Notes under the pieces: generated by a model
What the model was told of the DNA's origin: nothing
The model's input: the letters and a program-made list of their open reading frames with translations, nothing else
Database searches by the model: none
NCBI GenBank assembly: GCA_947456625.1
Contig: CANGQJ010000019.1
Location: 1 to 32,026, forward strand
Length of the DNA stretch: 32,026 nt
Direction: 5' to 3'
Origin: Bacteroidota bacterium
GTDB taxonomy: Bacteria; Bacteroidota; Bacteroidia; Chitinophagales; Chitinophagaceae
Program-made: the position numbers and the translations under genes
In this document: positions 14,591 to 24,793 of the stretch, piece by piece
Position numbering within the stretch: position 1 is the first letter of the stretch
How the letters are laid out: every line of letters starts with the position of its first letter

Positions 14591-16312
14591 CTAGAATCCT
14601 GCTACCGAATCATCCCCTCTTCTATCTGCGGCTACTTCAATTTTATTTTTATGGATAAAAATCATTTCCGTTTTACCTATGGATGCTCTGTTTGTTAGCT
14701 TATATCCCATAGTTTGAAGCGAATTTTTTAATTCTGCAGGAAAGTTAGGTTCAATAAAAACCTCATCAGGTAAATGTTGATGATGAAATTTAGGTTTATT
14801 AATAGCGTCATCAATATTCATCCCAAAATTGATTGAATTTACTAAAGCTTGATATACAGATGTAGGAATGGTTGTGCCTCCTGGAGTTCCAACAACAATT
14901 GCTGGTTTACCATTTTTTGTAACAATTACTGGACACATACTACTTAACATTCTTTTACCGGGCTGAATAGCATTTGCCTCACCTCCTACTGCTCCAAACA
15001 TATTAGCAACACCTGGCTTAACACTAAAGTCATCCATTTCGTTATTTAATAAAAATCCAGCACCAGCAACAACTGTTTTAGAACCATATCCACCATTTAA
15101 TGTAGTGGTAATACTAACCATATTGCCTTGTTTGTCATAAATACTAATATGTGTAGTCTCTTCGCTTTCTTTTATATCACCTGCTTTAATCTCAGCACTC
15201 TTACTAGCCTTCCCAGGTATAAAATCTGACATTCTTTTTGCTAAATAAGTATCACTACTCATAGTTTTAATGGGCACTTTCCAAAAATCAGGGTCTCCTA
15301 AATGTTCAGCTCTATCGGCATATGCCCTACGCTCTGCTTCGATCATTATTTGAGTTGCCTCGGGTGTTTGAAAACCTTTTTGTATTTGTGAAGTTTTTTC
15401 AACCATCTTCATCATTTGTAATAAAATAATCCCTCCACTACTTGGGGGTGGGAAACCATAAATGGAATATCCATTATATTTAAACGAAAGTGGTTTTCTA
15501 AATTTTGCTTTATAATTTTTTAAATCAGTTAAAGAAATAATACCATTTCCTTTGTTCATTTCATTTACAATAAGTTTAGCAGTTTCGCCTTCATAAAAAC
15601 CTTTTGCCCCATTTTGTTGAATTCTTATTAATGTATTAGCTAGTTCAGGTTGAAATAAGGTATCTCCTGCTTTCCAAATTTGATCTTTAACAAAAGCTAT
15701 TTTAGTATTATTATATTTTAAAAATGATTTTTGATTTGCATTTAAACTGCTTGCTTCTCTTTCTGTAATTACATACCCAAAAGCGGCTAAATCAATGGCT
15801 GGTTGTATTAGCAATTTAAAATCTAATTTAGCCGAAGGCAAGGTGGCAAACAATCCGGCAATAGTACCAGGAACTCCGGATGCTAATCTGCCGTTTTGAG
15901 AAAGCTCAAGCTGTGCATTCCCCTCTTTATCTAAATACATATTTTTTGAGGAATTACCAGGTGCCACTTCTCTGTAATCAATAGCCAAAAAAGAATTATT
16001 TGCTTTTTTAGCAATTAAAAAACCACCGCCGCCAATATTTCCTGCTGCAGGATAAACAACCGCTAAAGCTAATTGAACTGCAATTCCAGCATCAAATGCA
16101 TTTCCACCTTGTTTCATTATTTGAGCACCAATTAAACTAGCTAAAGGATGCGCACAACTCACTGCTGCATTGTTATAAAATTCATGTTTAACTTGAGTAT
16201 AATTATAGGGATCTACTGCTTTTCCAGCACCCAACCATTTGGTTTTAGATTGTGCATTTAACACAAATACAGAAAGAATACAACATAATAGTAGTATGCT
16301 AATTTTATTCAT
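14591..16312 (-). CDS. ggt: Gamma-glutamyltransferase (exported)
   Basis: The 573-residue Ntn hydrolase has a signal peptide (about 1-20, ending LNAQ), placing it in the periplasm or outside. It cleaves itself before the nucleophile Thr386 (ETTHIS; E. coli Thr391), giving a large and a small chain. The second Thr (SITTTLN, near 404), RMLSSMCP and TPGGTTIPTSV (oxyanion and substrate pocket) match active enzymes. GGT transfers or hydrolyses gamma-glutamyl groups of glutathione and related amides. It lies 25 bases after the acylase gene and is the last gene of the sigma-fecR-susC-susD unit, so it is probably induced with it. It converges on the repeat array. Confidence 0.94.
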   Translation of the reverse strand: MNKISILLLCCILSVFVLNAQSKTKWLGAGKAVDPYNYTQVKHEFYNNAAVSCAHPLASLIGAQIMKQGGNAFDAGIAVQLALAVVYPAAGNIGGGGFLIAKKANNSFLAIDYREVAPGNSSKNMYLDKEGNAQLELSQNGRLASGVPGTIAGLFATLPSAKLDFKLLIQPAIDLAAFGYVITEREASSLNANQKSFLKYNNTKIAFVKDQIWKAGDTLFQPELANTLIRIQQNGAKGFYEGETAKLIVNEMNKGNGIISLTDLKNYKAKFRKPLSFKYNGYSIYGFPPPSSGGIILLQMMKMVEKTSQIQKGFQTPEATQIMIEAERRAYADRAEHLGDPDFWKVPIKTMSSDTYLAKRMSDFIPGKASKSAEIKAGDIKESEETTHISIYDKQGNMVSITTTLNGGYGSKTVVAGAGFLLNNEMDDFSVKPGVANMFGAVGGEANAIQPGKRMLSSMCPVIVTKNGKPAIVVGTPGGTTIPTSVYQALVNSINFGMNIDDAINKPKFHHQHLPDEVFIEPNFPAELKNSLQTMGYKLTNRASIGKTEMIFIHKNKIEVAADRRGDDSVAGF

Positions 16313-16337
16313 AAAAATAAATTGAAAATAAATTTAA

Positions 16338-18530
16338 TTAATAAACATTATCACCAGGATGATAAACCAATTCTTTATTCATTAAAACGTCTTCTAGATA
16401 AAAGTTTACATCTTTGTATTTGTGATTAATATACCCGTTGGCTTGATCTGTAAAATGCTTAGATTTTGGATTAGCACTTGCACCACCAGTATATATACTC
16501 TTTGCTTTTAGTCTTTTACCAAATGAAACTACAGCTACAAATGTATTTCCAGTGGTACCATATCTAACTTTAGAAGTTTTTGATTTTTTACTGCTATAGG
16601 CATTTATGGAACCCATAAATGCAGGTGTTGCTGTAACTGCTAAACTTGGTAAATCATCGGATGCCTCTTGTCCTGAAGCATTTCTTTGAAAGCGATTTAA
16701 TTTGCCCCAGGCAATATTCCATGTCCCCCAGTCTTTGTTCAAATCGGAAATAACACTATCCAATAAAGCCAATTGAGTTGCTGAACTAATATTTTGCAAA
16801 CTTATATTAGAGCCATTTGCTAAAGAGTATGTGATCTCATTGGTTAATGGTTTTTTTAATTGCGCCAAGTTATTTTGTAATATTTTTTCAACCCATAATA
16901 CAGACAAAGTAGTTGCAACACTATTGGTATCGGTATAAAAATTCCAATTTTTTAAAATCTCAACTGGCTCTTTTAAATTAGCTGGTTTACCAAATGACTC
17001 GTACGATTGAATGAGTAATGGTATAAATTTTGCAGCATTAGACAAGTATGCATTATGACACATGTCAAGAATAGTGTCAATTGTAGCATCATGTATATTT
17101 TTTAATTGTCTAACCGCATTCACAGCCCTAGGAGTATGCCCATCTGGAAGCATATAGGCAGGCTTTTTAAACATGATAGTATCAAAATATCCTGCTCCAT
17201 ATAAAGGGGTTGAATTACAATTTTGCACCCATCCATTTTTTGGATTAACATAATTAGGGATATCATTTAAAGCATGAACTCCTTGCCAATTTGTTGCGGA
17301 TATATTACCAGGTACAGGCAAAGTATAATCTAAATTACGATCTCTAATTGGAACGAAATTGCCATGCCAATATCCAATATTTCCAGCACGATCTGCATAA
17401 ATAGTATTGGTACCAGTCATGACACGTTTATCTAACCAACTTTTAAATTCATTAAATGTTTTACTCTTAGTTATTCTCCAGTGTACGCTTAATAGTTCAA
17501 TATTTTCATTTATAGTTTTAGCTGCAAGCCAATTGTTATTTCGTTTTGCAACTACCGGTCCATGTAATGTTTTATAAGTCATAAAAGTAACACTATCAAT
17601 GCCATTGCCTTTTTTATAATGAATTGTGATTTTTGTAGAATCTACAGGTATCCATTTAGAATCATATTCATAAACGTAACCATTGTTAATTGGCTTTATG
17701 TTTTCTATAAACAAATCCTTAGCGTCGGACAAAGTAACGGTATGCATCCAGCCACAGAATTCATTAAAGCCTTGAAAAATATTAAATTCACCTAAGAAAG
17801 GAGCTCCATAAACGTTTAATCCTTCTTTACTAACTAATTGCACCTCTATTCTATTATAAAATTCAGAATGGGGATTAATTAATAAAATGGGATTTTTATC
17901 TCTTGTGTTTTTGCCACTAATAGCCCATCCATTTGATCCTGCCTGGGCATCTTCTTGTAGTGGGTTGTTTGCGTTATAAGCAATTGATTCGAGTGACTTT
18001 AACGGATACATATTTTTTACATCTGCATCAGTTAAATTTGAATTATTTATACTTGGAATATTATTTAACAATGGTACCCAAGGTTGAATTCTATTTAAAA
18101 GCTTAGGTTTTGAATTTGGATGCGTTAAAATATAATAGTTAATACCAGCCGCATAAGCATCACATAACTTTTTTAAATATGGATCACACTTTAGGTATAA
18201 TGCTTTGGCTTGAATGGTATCCATGTATAATCTAGACCATAAATCTTTATAAATTGCAGACTTACCTTGCACTTCGGACTCTCTGCCCATTCTAGAAATA
18301 ATAGCATCCTCTACTTTACTAAAATATTCCTCACATTGAACAAACATCATACCAAAAACGGCATCCGCGTCGGTGTTGGTGTATACATGTGGTACTCCCA
18401 TATTATCTCTTATGATTTTTATGGAGTTGGCTTGTTTTTTCCAAGTCAATTGCTCGGTAGTAGTAAATGACTGTGCATTTACTACTACGGTGAACAATAT
18501 AATTACGGTGGTTAAAATATATTTTCTCAT
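16338..18530 (-). CDS. Penicillin acylase family (S45) Ntn amidohydrolase, exported
   Basis: The 730-residue protein has a signal peptide (about 1-20, ending VNAQ), an alpha-chain motif RDNMGVPHVY (41-50) and the autoprocessing site GSNGWAISG (198-206), with Ser199 as the expected N-terminal nucleophile of the beta chain. The family hydrolyses N-acyl amides: beta-lactam side chains, acyl-homoserine lactones, cyclic lipopeptides. The sequence does not reveal the acyl group. Length is within the usual range (about 700-850). It begins 18 bases after the SusD stop and is followed after 25 bases by ggt, another Ntn amidase, so both are predicted to process the substrate of this SusCD pair. Confidence 0.88.
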   Translation of the reverse strand: MRKYILTTVIILFTVVVNAQSFTTTEQLTWKKQANSIKIIRDNMGVPHVYTNTDADAVFGMMFVQCEEYFSKVEDAIISRMGRESEVQGKSAIYKDLWSRLYMDTIQAKALYLKCDPYLKKLCDAYAAGINYYILTHPNSKPKLLNRIQPWVPLLNNIPSINNSNLTDADVKNMYPLKSLESIAYNANNPLQEDAQAGSNGWAISGKNTRDKNPILLINPHSEFYNRIEVQLVSKEGLNVYGAPFLGEFNIFQGFNEFCGWMHTVTLSDAKDLFIENIKPINNGYVYEYDSKWIPVDSTKITIHYKKGNGIDSVTFMTYKTLHGPVVAKRNNNWLAAKTINENIELLSVHWRITKSKTFNEFKSWLDKRVMTGTNTIYADRAGNIGYWHGNFVPIRDRNLDYTLPVPGNISATNWQGVHALNDIPNYVNPKNGWVQNCNSTPLYGAGYFDTIMFKKPAYMLPDGHTPRAVNAVRQLKNIHDATIDTILDMCHNAYLSNAAKFIPLLIQSYESFGKPANLKEPVEILKNWNFYTDTNSVATTLSVLWVEKILQNNLAQLKKPLTNEITYSLANGSNISLQNISSATQLALLDSVISDLNKDWGTWNIAWGKLNRFQRNASGQEASDDLPSLAVTATPAFMGSINAYSSKKSKTSKVRYGTTGNTFVAVVSFGKRLKAKSIYTGGASANPKSKHFTDQANGYINHKYKDVNFYLEDVLMNKELVYHPGDNVY

Positions 18531-18548
18531 TAACCTAAATATAATAAA

Positions 18549-20036
18549 TTATCCAATTAGCTTATTATATAGGGACTCATTATTAGGAATTGGCCAAATG
18601 TAGTTACCATCGGTTGGGTTAGATGCAGGAACAGGTGTTGCTCCAACAGGTGCTTTTGCAGGAATTGGCAACCCTAAACGCATTAAATCACCATTTCTGA
18701 TACCTTCTCCGAAAAATTCAATCCTACGTTCGTTTAAAACCTTATTGATTAAGTCGGCTTTGTCTGTAGGTTTAAATACAGTTGTTGCATCCGATCTGCC
18801 TCTCACCGCATTTAAAATAGCAGTAGCTCTTGTGTCTAACCCATTAATATTAGCTAAAGCTTCTGCCAAGTTTAATAATACCTCTGAATATCTGATAACA
18901 GGTATATAATCGGTATAAGGAGTTCCTAATGCAAATTTAGAACACCATAATCTACCTTTATTGGTTCCCGAAGGTGTAGTGAAAAGAAAACTTCTTCTTT
19001 TATCTGTAGACTTCCAATTGGCATCGGCTGCAATTCCTGATGCAAAAACATAAAATTGACCTGTACCTGCTGAACCTAAACCAGTTCCATCGGCAGAGTT
19101 AGGCAGGAAATTAGTTGCTAAAGAATTACCTGGTGCGTCACCAGAAGCAAACGCTATAGAAAAAATAGATTCAGTTGAAGTATATGGGGTTTTAAATACT
19201 GTGGTAATGTCGGCTGGTAAAGAATGCGCAGCATACGTTGTATTATTAGCAACAAAAGGTGCAGCAGTGGAAACAATTTTATTTGCCTCATTAATTACAT
19301 TCGCATAATCTCCCATACTTAAATAAACACGAGTTTTTAATGCAATTGCTGTATTTCTTTGAGCTCTAGTTGTATTCAAAACAGCAGTAGCATATTTATT
19401 AGGCAAATTTGTTTCCGCATAATTTAAATCAGACAGTATTTGTTTATACACTTCACTTACACTACTTCTTGCCAAATTATAATCAGCTAAACCAGTATTC
19501 CCTTTTAATCTTAATGGAACACCCGGATTGCTTCCATTTCCATTGGTGTAAGGTTTAGCATATAATTGTAATAAAGAGTAATAAGTAACCGCTCTTAACA
19601 ATTTAGCTTCCGCAGTATAATTATTATATAAAGTGTCGCCAACTACTTTTTTACCTTTTGCATCCATACCTTCTAAAAAAACATTACATGCATTTATAGT
19701 TTGATAGGATTGTAACCAAACAATATTTACATCAGAAGTTCCAGGATCGGTTAACATCATATAAGTTAAACCGCCTTGTAATGGATTTTGGTTAGAACTA
19801 ATAAATTCTCCGGCCCTAGCTTCACTGTATAGTATGTAATCACTTCCCCATAAACCAGTTCCTTTAAATGTTGCATATAAACCATTAACTTGGTTTGAAA
19901 TACGAGCACTAGTCTCAAATGCAGAAGCATCTGCAATTAATGTTGTTGGCACTGGATTAAGCATATCTGATTTAGTACAAGAAATTGTATAAACAGAGAT
20001 CATTAACAGTAGCGCAAAATATTTTATGTTTTTCAT
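18549..20036 (-). CDS. SusD/RagB family outer-membrane lipoprotein
   Basis: The 495-residue protein begins with a lipoprotein signal ending TISC (Cys20 lipidated), followed by the SusD N-terminal part with ISNQVNGLY (about 46-54) and TPR-like helices, and a C-terminal RagB/SusD domain with IRYSEVLLNLAEALA, AVRGRSDAT and ERRIEFFGEGIRNGDLMRLG (about 385-460), then the typical end YIWPIPNNE. SusD proteins form the substrate-binding lid over the SusC barrel at the cell surface. It is encoded 35 bases after its SusC. The family is best known for glycans, but here no glycosidase is nearby and two amidases follow. Confidence 0.95.
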   Translation of the reverse strand: MKNIKYFALLLMISVYTISCTKSDMLNPVPTTLIADASAFETSARISNQVNGLYATFKGTGLWGSDYILYSEARAGEFISSNQNPLQGGLTYMMLTDPGTSDVNIVWLQSYQTINACNVFLEGMDAKGKKVVGDTLYNNYTAEAKLLRAVTYYSLLQLYAKPYTNGNGSNPGVPLRLKGNTGLADYNLARSSVSEVYKQILSDLNYAETNLPNKYATAVLNTTRAQRNTAIALKTRVYLSMGDYANVINEANKIVSTAAPFVANNTTYAAHSLPADITTVFKTPYTSTESIFSIAFASGDAPGNSLATNFLPNSADGTGLGSAGTGQFYVFASGIAADANWKSTDKRRSFLFTTPSGTNKGRLWCSKFALGTPYTDYIPVIRYSEVLLNLAEALANINGLDTRATAILNAVRGRSDATTVFKPTDKADLINKVLNERRIEFFGEGIRNGDLMRLGLPIPAKAPVGATPVPASNPTDGNYIWPIPNNESLYNKLIG

Positions 20037-20071
20037 GTCTTATATATTGAAATTTTGATTAAAGGTTTTTA

Positions 20072-23000
20072 TTAAAAATTAACTTTTAATCCTATAGTAT
20101 AAATTTTAGCATTTGGCATCATATTACGATCAAATCCCTGAGTTGCCGATGAATTATCTTGGCTAGTTACTTCAGGATCAGCTCCTGGATAAGGTGTAAA
20201 TAATAATAAATTTTGACCGCTAACAAAAATACTTATATCTGAAATTTGAGCTTTCTTTGTTAGTTTTTCAGGTATGGTATAAGATAAAGTAACATTCTTT
20301 AATCTTATATAATCACTTGAATAAACATTGGCTGTTAATGGCAAAGAATAACCCCAAGAAGTAAAGTCACCATCTTGAACTTTAGGTACATCGGTTAAGT
20401 CGCCTGGCTTTCTCCATCTTCTTAAAATCATTGTAGAGTTATTAGCAAAACGAGCATCCATTAATGTTCCTTGTGTACCATAATACATGTAACCTCCAAA
20501 TTGATAAGTGAACAAAGTATTTAATGATAAACGCTTATATGTGAATGTATTTGTTAAACCACCATACATTTTTGGAGTAGTATTTTTGTATACAACGGCA
20601 TCGGTAGCAGTTGCAATAGCAGGTGCTTTGGTACCATCCTCATACTCCCATTGATTTTTTCCATAAACTGGAACTTGTTCATAAAGTACTTTTCTACCGC
20701 TACCATCTAAAAATACCCTTCTACCACTAAGTACATCTACCCCAAAAGTCCTGATAGCATATATCATACCAACAGAATATCCGGGAAGTGTAATAGAAAC
20801 ACAGTCGGTTGAACCTCCAACATTACCATATAAAATATTTGGAACAGTTGGGGAAAGTTCGGTTACCATATTTTCATTAAATGAGAAATTTAAATTAGAA
20901 GTCCATGTAAAGTTTTTAGCTTGAACAGGAATTACATTTAAAGAAACCTCAATCCCTTTATTATACATTGAACCTACATTCGATAAAACAGAGTTTTGAG
21001 TACTACCAGGCAATCCTGCAGATGCTGGTGTTGGTACTCCAAAAATTAAACCATCAATATTATTTTTATAATAAGAAACGTCTCCAGATAAGCGGCCTTT
21101 AAACATTGAAAAGTTAACTCCAACATCAAACTTTTTACTTGTTTCCCAGGCTAAATTCTGGTTACCTGCAGTAGAGAAATACAAACCTGCTAAACCACCA
21201 TACAAGTTTGCTGAATAATTGGTTAATGATGCATAATCACCAATACCAGTTAAATTACCAACTTTACCATAGCTAGATCTTAATCTAAAAGTTTCAAAAG
21301 TATTTCCTAATACTGAATTTTTGAAAAACTCCTCGTTCGTTAAATCCCATGCACCAGAATAAGAATAAAATAAGCCAGCTTTATTATTTTTTCCTAACAA
21401 CGAAGATTCGTCATTTCTAATGCTCCCTGTTAAGAAATATTTACGCTTATAATTATATTGTAGTCTAGAAAATAAGGAATTAAAATATTTGTAAAATACT
21501 TGGTTAGCTGTATTTGAAATTGCAACAGTAGTAAATCCACCTTGCATATTTGAGTAAAAAGGATCTGATTGGTTTGATCTTATTAAACCAAATTGATCTC
21601 CTGTTTTACTTTGAACTTCTTGACCTAACAATAAATTCAAAGCATGCTCACCAATACTTTTATCAGCTGTTAACGTATTGGTTAAAGTGTAGCTTTCTCT
21701 TTTAGAAGAAATTCCAGTTGCACTTCCCAACGCAGTATTACCTTCGTTTGTTCTTGGATCAAAATAACGATTGGTTCTACTACTTATATTATCTATTCCA
21801 TATAAGGACTTAAAAGTTAACCATTTTGTTGGCTTTAATTGAGCATATATATTTGACTGAATAAAATTATTTGCAGTATTATCATCGTTATAAGCAAGGG
21901 TAATTACAGGATTCGTATAACCCATTCTTGTTTGTGATGTTAAGTGACCTTGGTTATCCATTAATGCTAAGTTTAAGCCACTCACATTATAACTTCCGTC
22001 TTTATTATAGGGTCCAATAATTGGAGCAGCCACTAATGCTAAACGGTAAGCAACCGAGTTAGCTGCTGTAGAGCTAACCCCATTTCCTGTTGAAAGAACT
22101 GCCTGTGTTACGTTGTCGGTGTAGTTTGTTTTAGATCCAATGCTTAACCAACTATTTACTTTATGATCAATATTGTATGTAACCGATTTTCTACCGTAGT
22201 TGTTGCCTTTTAAAATTCCTTCTTGATTGGCATATGAAACCGAAAAGAAATATTTAGTAGTAGCAGTTGCACCAGACATACTTATAGAATGTGTTTGGCC
22301 AGATGCTTTTCTGAAAATATAGTCATACCAATTGGTTCTTACAATATTTCCATCAGGTCCAACTGAATTACCGTAAAAGTTAGTGGTAGCATTATATGTA
22401 TTCGCATTTACTAAACCTTCATTTTTGATTTCTAAATATTGATCGCCATTTAATATACTTGCAAGTCTTGTAGCTTCACTTGAAGAATAAGTAACGTCAT
22501 ATGTTACTTTAGTCTTGCCCACTTTTCCACTTTTTGTAGTAATAAATACAACGCCGTTTGCTCCCCTACTACCATAAATACTGGTAGCAGCGGCATCCTT
22601 AGCAATATCTACTGATTCTATATCATTTGGATTTAAAAATGCCAATGGGTTATTGGAAGCATTACCACCAACATTAATATCTTCAACATAAACCGGCACT
22701 CCATCAACAACAACTAATGGATAAGAGCTTAATGACAAAGAGTTAACACCTCTAATTCTAAATACTGGCGCTTGGTTCATTACACCAGAATTTGCTATCA
22801 TATTAACCCCTGTAGCTTTACCATTTAAAGCAGATTCAAAACTTTGAATAGGTAAATTTGAAACTGCGTCTCCTTTAACCGAACTATAAGACCCAACATT
22901 TAATCTTCTTGTTGATGTTCCATATCCTACAACCACCACTTCATCTAAATTGTTACTTGCTTGTTTTAATACAAGGTCTAGCTTAGTATTAACAGAAACT

Positions 23001-23602
23001 TTTATGTCAGATGAAACATAACCAATATAAGAAAAGGTTAAAGTACTTTGTTCAGGAATGTTTTTAATATTAAAAGAACCATCTGCTAAAGTAAGTGTAG
23101 ATATGTTTTTACCTTTTACTTTTACCGAAACGCCTTCTAAAGGCTCTCCTTTTTCATTGGTTACTTTACCAGAAACAATTTTATCAGCAACTACTGCTGT
23201 ATTTGCTACTTCTGGATTTATTGAAACTACAGTATTATTATTTTGAGAAAAAAGAATTACTCTTTCATCAATAAACTTACTTTCAATATTATATAAACTT
23301 TTTAAATCACTTAAAAAATCAGAGATCGTTTTAGGATTTGCGTAATAGTTTATAATTCTATTAGTACTAATTGCATTAGGACTAAAAGAAAACTTAACAC
23401 TAGTTTGTTTCTGAACTTCATTAATCACTTTCTTTAACTCTACTTTTTCTAAATTAATAGAAAATGATTTCTGAAGAATACTTTGGCTTTTTGCTTCATT
23501 TGCAAAAAGAGTTCCTGCAAACATGATAGATATGACTAATTGGATAAATGTAATTTTCATAGCTGTCATAATTGAAGCAACTAGTTGTTGCTTTTTGTTC
23601 AT
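20072..23602 (-). CDS. SusC/RagA TonB-dependent transporter with STN signalling domain
   Basis: This 1176-residue outer-membrane protein has, in order: a signal peptide (about 12-39), an STN domain (about 45-118), a carboxypeptidase-regulatory-like domain (about 143-213, SGKVTNEKGEPLEGV), a conserved DEVVVVGYGT segment (220-229), the plug (about 235-355, with PLVVVDGVPVYVEDIN and DPA-like NDIESVDIAKDAAATSIYG) and a 22-strand barrel ending IGLKVNF. The STN domain contacts a FecR-type anti-sigma factor, so this transporter should report substrate binding to the sigma factor encoded upstream. It pairs with SusD at 18549. Substrate unknown; context suggests amide-containing compounds. Confidence 0.96.
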   Translation of the reverse strand: MNKKQQLVASIMTAMKITFIQLVISIMFAGTLFANEAKSQSILQKSFSINLEKVELKKVINEVQKQTSVKFSFSPNAISTNRIINYYANPKTISDFLSDLKSLYNIESKFIDERVILFSQNNNTVVSINPEVANTAVVADKIVSGKVTNEKGEPLEGVSVKVKGKNISTLTLADGSFNIKNIPEQSTLTFSYIGYVSSDIKVSVNTKLDLVLKQASNNLDEVVVVGYGTSTRRLNVGSYSSVKGDAVSNLPIQSFESALNGKATGVNMIANSGVMNQAPVFRIRGVNSLSLSSYPLVVVDGVPVYVEDINVGGNASNNPLAFLNPNDIESVDIAKDAAATSIYGSRGANGVVFITTKSGKVGKTKVTYDVTYSSSEATRLASILNGDQYLEIKNEGLVNANTYNATTNFYGNSVGPDGNIVRTNWYDYIFRKASGQTHSISMSGATATTKYFFSVSYANQEGILKGNNYGRKSVTYNIDHKVNSWLSIGSKTNYTDNVTQAVLSTGNGVSSTAANSVAYRLALVAAPIIGPYNKDGSYNVSGLNLALMDNQGHLTSQTRMGYTNPVITLAYNDDNTANNFIQSNIYAQLKPTKWLTFKSLYGIDNISSRTNRYFDPRTNEGNTALGSATGISSKRESYTLTNTLTADKSIGEHALNLLLGQEVQSKTGDQFGLIRSNQSDPFYSNMQGGFTTVAISNTANQVFYKYFNSLFSRLQYNYKRKYFLTGSIRNDESSLLGKNNKAGLFYSYSGAWDLTNEEFFKNSVLGNTFETFRLRSSYGKVGNLTGIGDYASLTNYSANLYGGLAGLYFSTAGNQNLAWETSKKFDVGVNFSMFKGRLSGDVSYYKNNIDGLIFGVPTPASAGLPGSTQNSVLSNVGSMYNKGIEVSLNVIPVQAKNFTWTSNLNFSFNENMVTELSPTVPNILYGNVGGSTDCVSITLPGYSVGMIYAIRTFGVDVLSGRRVFLDGSGRKVLYEQVPVYGKNQWEYEDGTKAPAIATATDAVVYKNTTPKMYGGLTNTFTYKRLSLNTLFTYQFGGYMYYGTQGTLMDARFANNSTMILRRWRKPGDLTDVPKVQDGDFTSWGYSLPLTANVYSSDYIRLKNVTLSYTIPEKLTKKAQISDISIFVSGQNLLLFTPYPGADPEVTSQDNSSATQGFDRNMMPNAKIYTIGLKVNF

Positions 23603-23644
23603 AATTAAAATTGTTTAGTTCAAAAATGGATTATTAAAAATTTA

Positions 23645-24721
23645 TCAGTTACAACCTTTCCCTTTTATTAAAATTTTAGTTCCATTTACCTCATAATCGG
23701 CATTTGTAGTTATTGTAATAATTTTCAATGCAGAGAATAAATCTAAATGGGAGATATCACCAGTAAACACACAGTTATAAAGCGCTGCGTTTTCAACAGT
23801 AATTTCTATTTTATAAAACTTCTCAAGTTGACTAAATACGTTACTTAATTTTTGTTGATCAAACAACAAAGCATGGGGATCTAAGATCTCTGGTTCTTCA
23901 TTATTTAATACCAATACCGGATGACTTACAATGGTAGTTTCAAATCTTCTAATAGTTTTATCATAGGATACCTTTTGATTTGGTGTTATAATTACCGGAG
24001 TAATTGTGGTAGCCGATTTTGAAAGTTTTAAATTTTCTGAAACCTGAACTTTACCAGTTGAGACTTCCACAACCAATTGACCATTTTGCTTATTGGTACC
24101 CACCCTAAAACTAGTACCCAACACTTTCGTTACAATATTATTATAGTAAACTAAAAATGGTTTATTTGGATTTTTTTTAACTTTAAAAAAAGCCTCTCCT
24201 TCTAAATAAACTTCTCTATTATTGCCTTTAAACTGTTTATCAAAATGTAAAATACTTCCTGGTTCTAAAAAAACTTGTGTCCCATCACTTAATAAAACAG
24301 TTTCTACCTTTTTTGATTTATTTATATTGTATTCAATATTATGAGGGATAATGGTGGCAAAATTATTTTGAGGTGTTTTATAATAATTAAACCCTAAATA
24401 GGAAACACTAATAATTCCTAATATACATGCAGCAATTGCAAGTTGCTTTAATAAACTAATTTTAGTTTTATTTAAATTAATAATGTTATTTACTGCTGGT
24501 TCGGATTTTAAAATATTTACAATAATGTCTTCAGCAATTTGAGGAGGAAGTAATGTGTTCGTTTCTTCGGCAGTATTTAAATCAGCTTCTATACTGTCTA
24601 ATAATACTTTATTGCTTAGTTCATTTTGAATTAAGTCAAATAATTCATCCTGATCTTTTAGATCTATTTCACCTATTAAGTATTTTTGCAATAAAATATG
24701 CAAACGAGTGTTAGTTTCCAT
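23645..24721 (-). CDS. FecR-type anti-sigma factor (DUF4974)
   Basis: About 358 residues from the ATG at 24721; the frame opens at a GTG at 24736, which is less likely. Cytoplasmic part (about 1-88), one membrane helix (about 92-112, IAACILGIISVSYLGF), a periplasmic FecR domain (about 125-235, with VLLSDGTQVFLEPGSIL and REVYLEGEAFFKV), and a C-terminal DUF4974 domain (about 285-358) that resembles the STN fold and meets the STN of the SusC partner. It holds the sigma factor inactive or primes it until the transporter is occupied. It lies between the sigma gene (72 bases upstream) and susC (42 bases downstream). Confidence 0.93.
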   Translation of the reverse strand: METNTRLHILLQKYLIGEIDLKDQDELFDLIQNELSNKVLLDSIEADLNTAEETNTLLPPQIAEDIIVNILKSEPAVNNIINLNKTKISLLKQLAIAACILGIISVSYLGFNYYKTPQNNFATIIPHNIEYNINKSKKVETVLLSDGTQVFLEPGSILHFDKQFKGNNREVYLEGEAFFKVKKNPNKPFLVYYNNIVTKVLGTSFRVGTNKQNGQLVVEVSTGKVQVSENLKLSKSATTITPVIITPNQKVSYDKTIRRFETTIVSHPVLVLNNEEPEILDPHALLFDQQKLSNVFSQLEKFYKIEITVENAALYNCVFTGDISHLDLFSALKIITITTNADYEVNGTKILIKGKGCN

Positions 24722-24793
24722 GAAGATTACACCCACTTTTAAAAGGGGTACCTATATAATACACTTAAGAAGAAAACATGGAGTACAAAAAGC

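Noticed and set aside
14242..14658. Overlapping open frames on both strands through the repeat region
   Set aside because: They stay open because the repeat is 33 bp (11 codons); they run into the tRNA or ggt, have repetitive low-complexity translations and no plausible start signals.
24722..24736. GTG start for the FecR gene
   Set aside because: An ATG five codons downstream gives a more typical N-terminus (METNTRL), so the GTG was not chosen.
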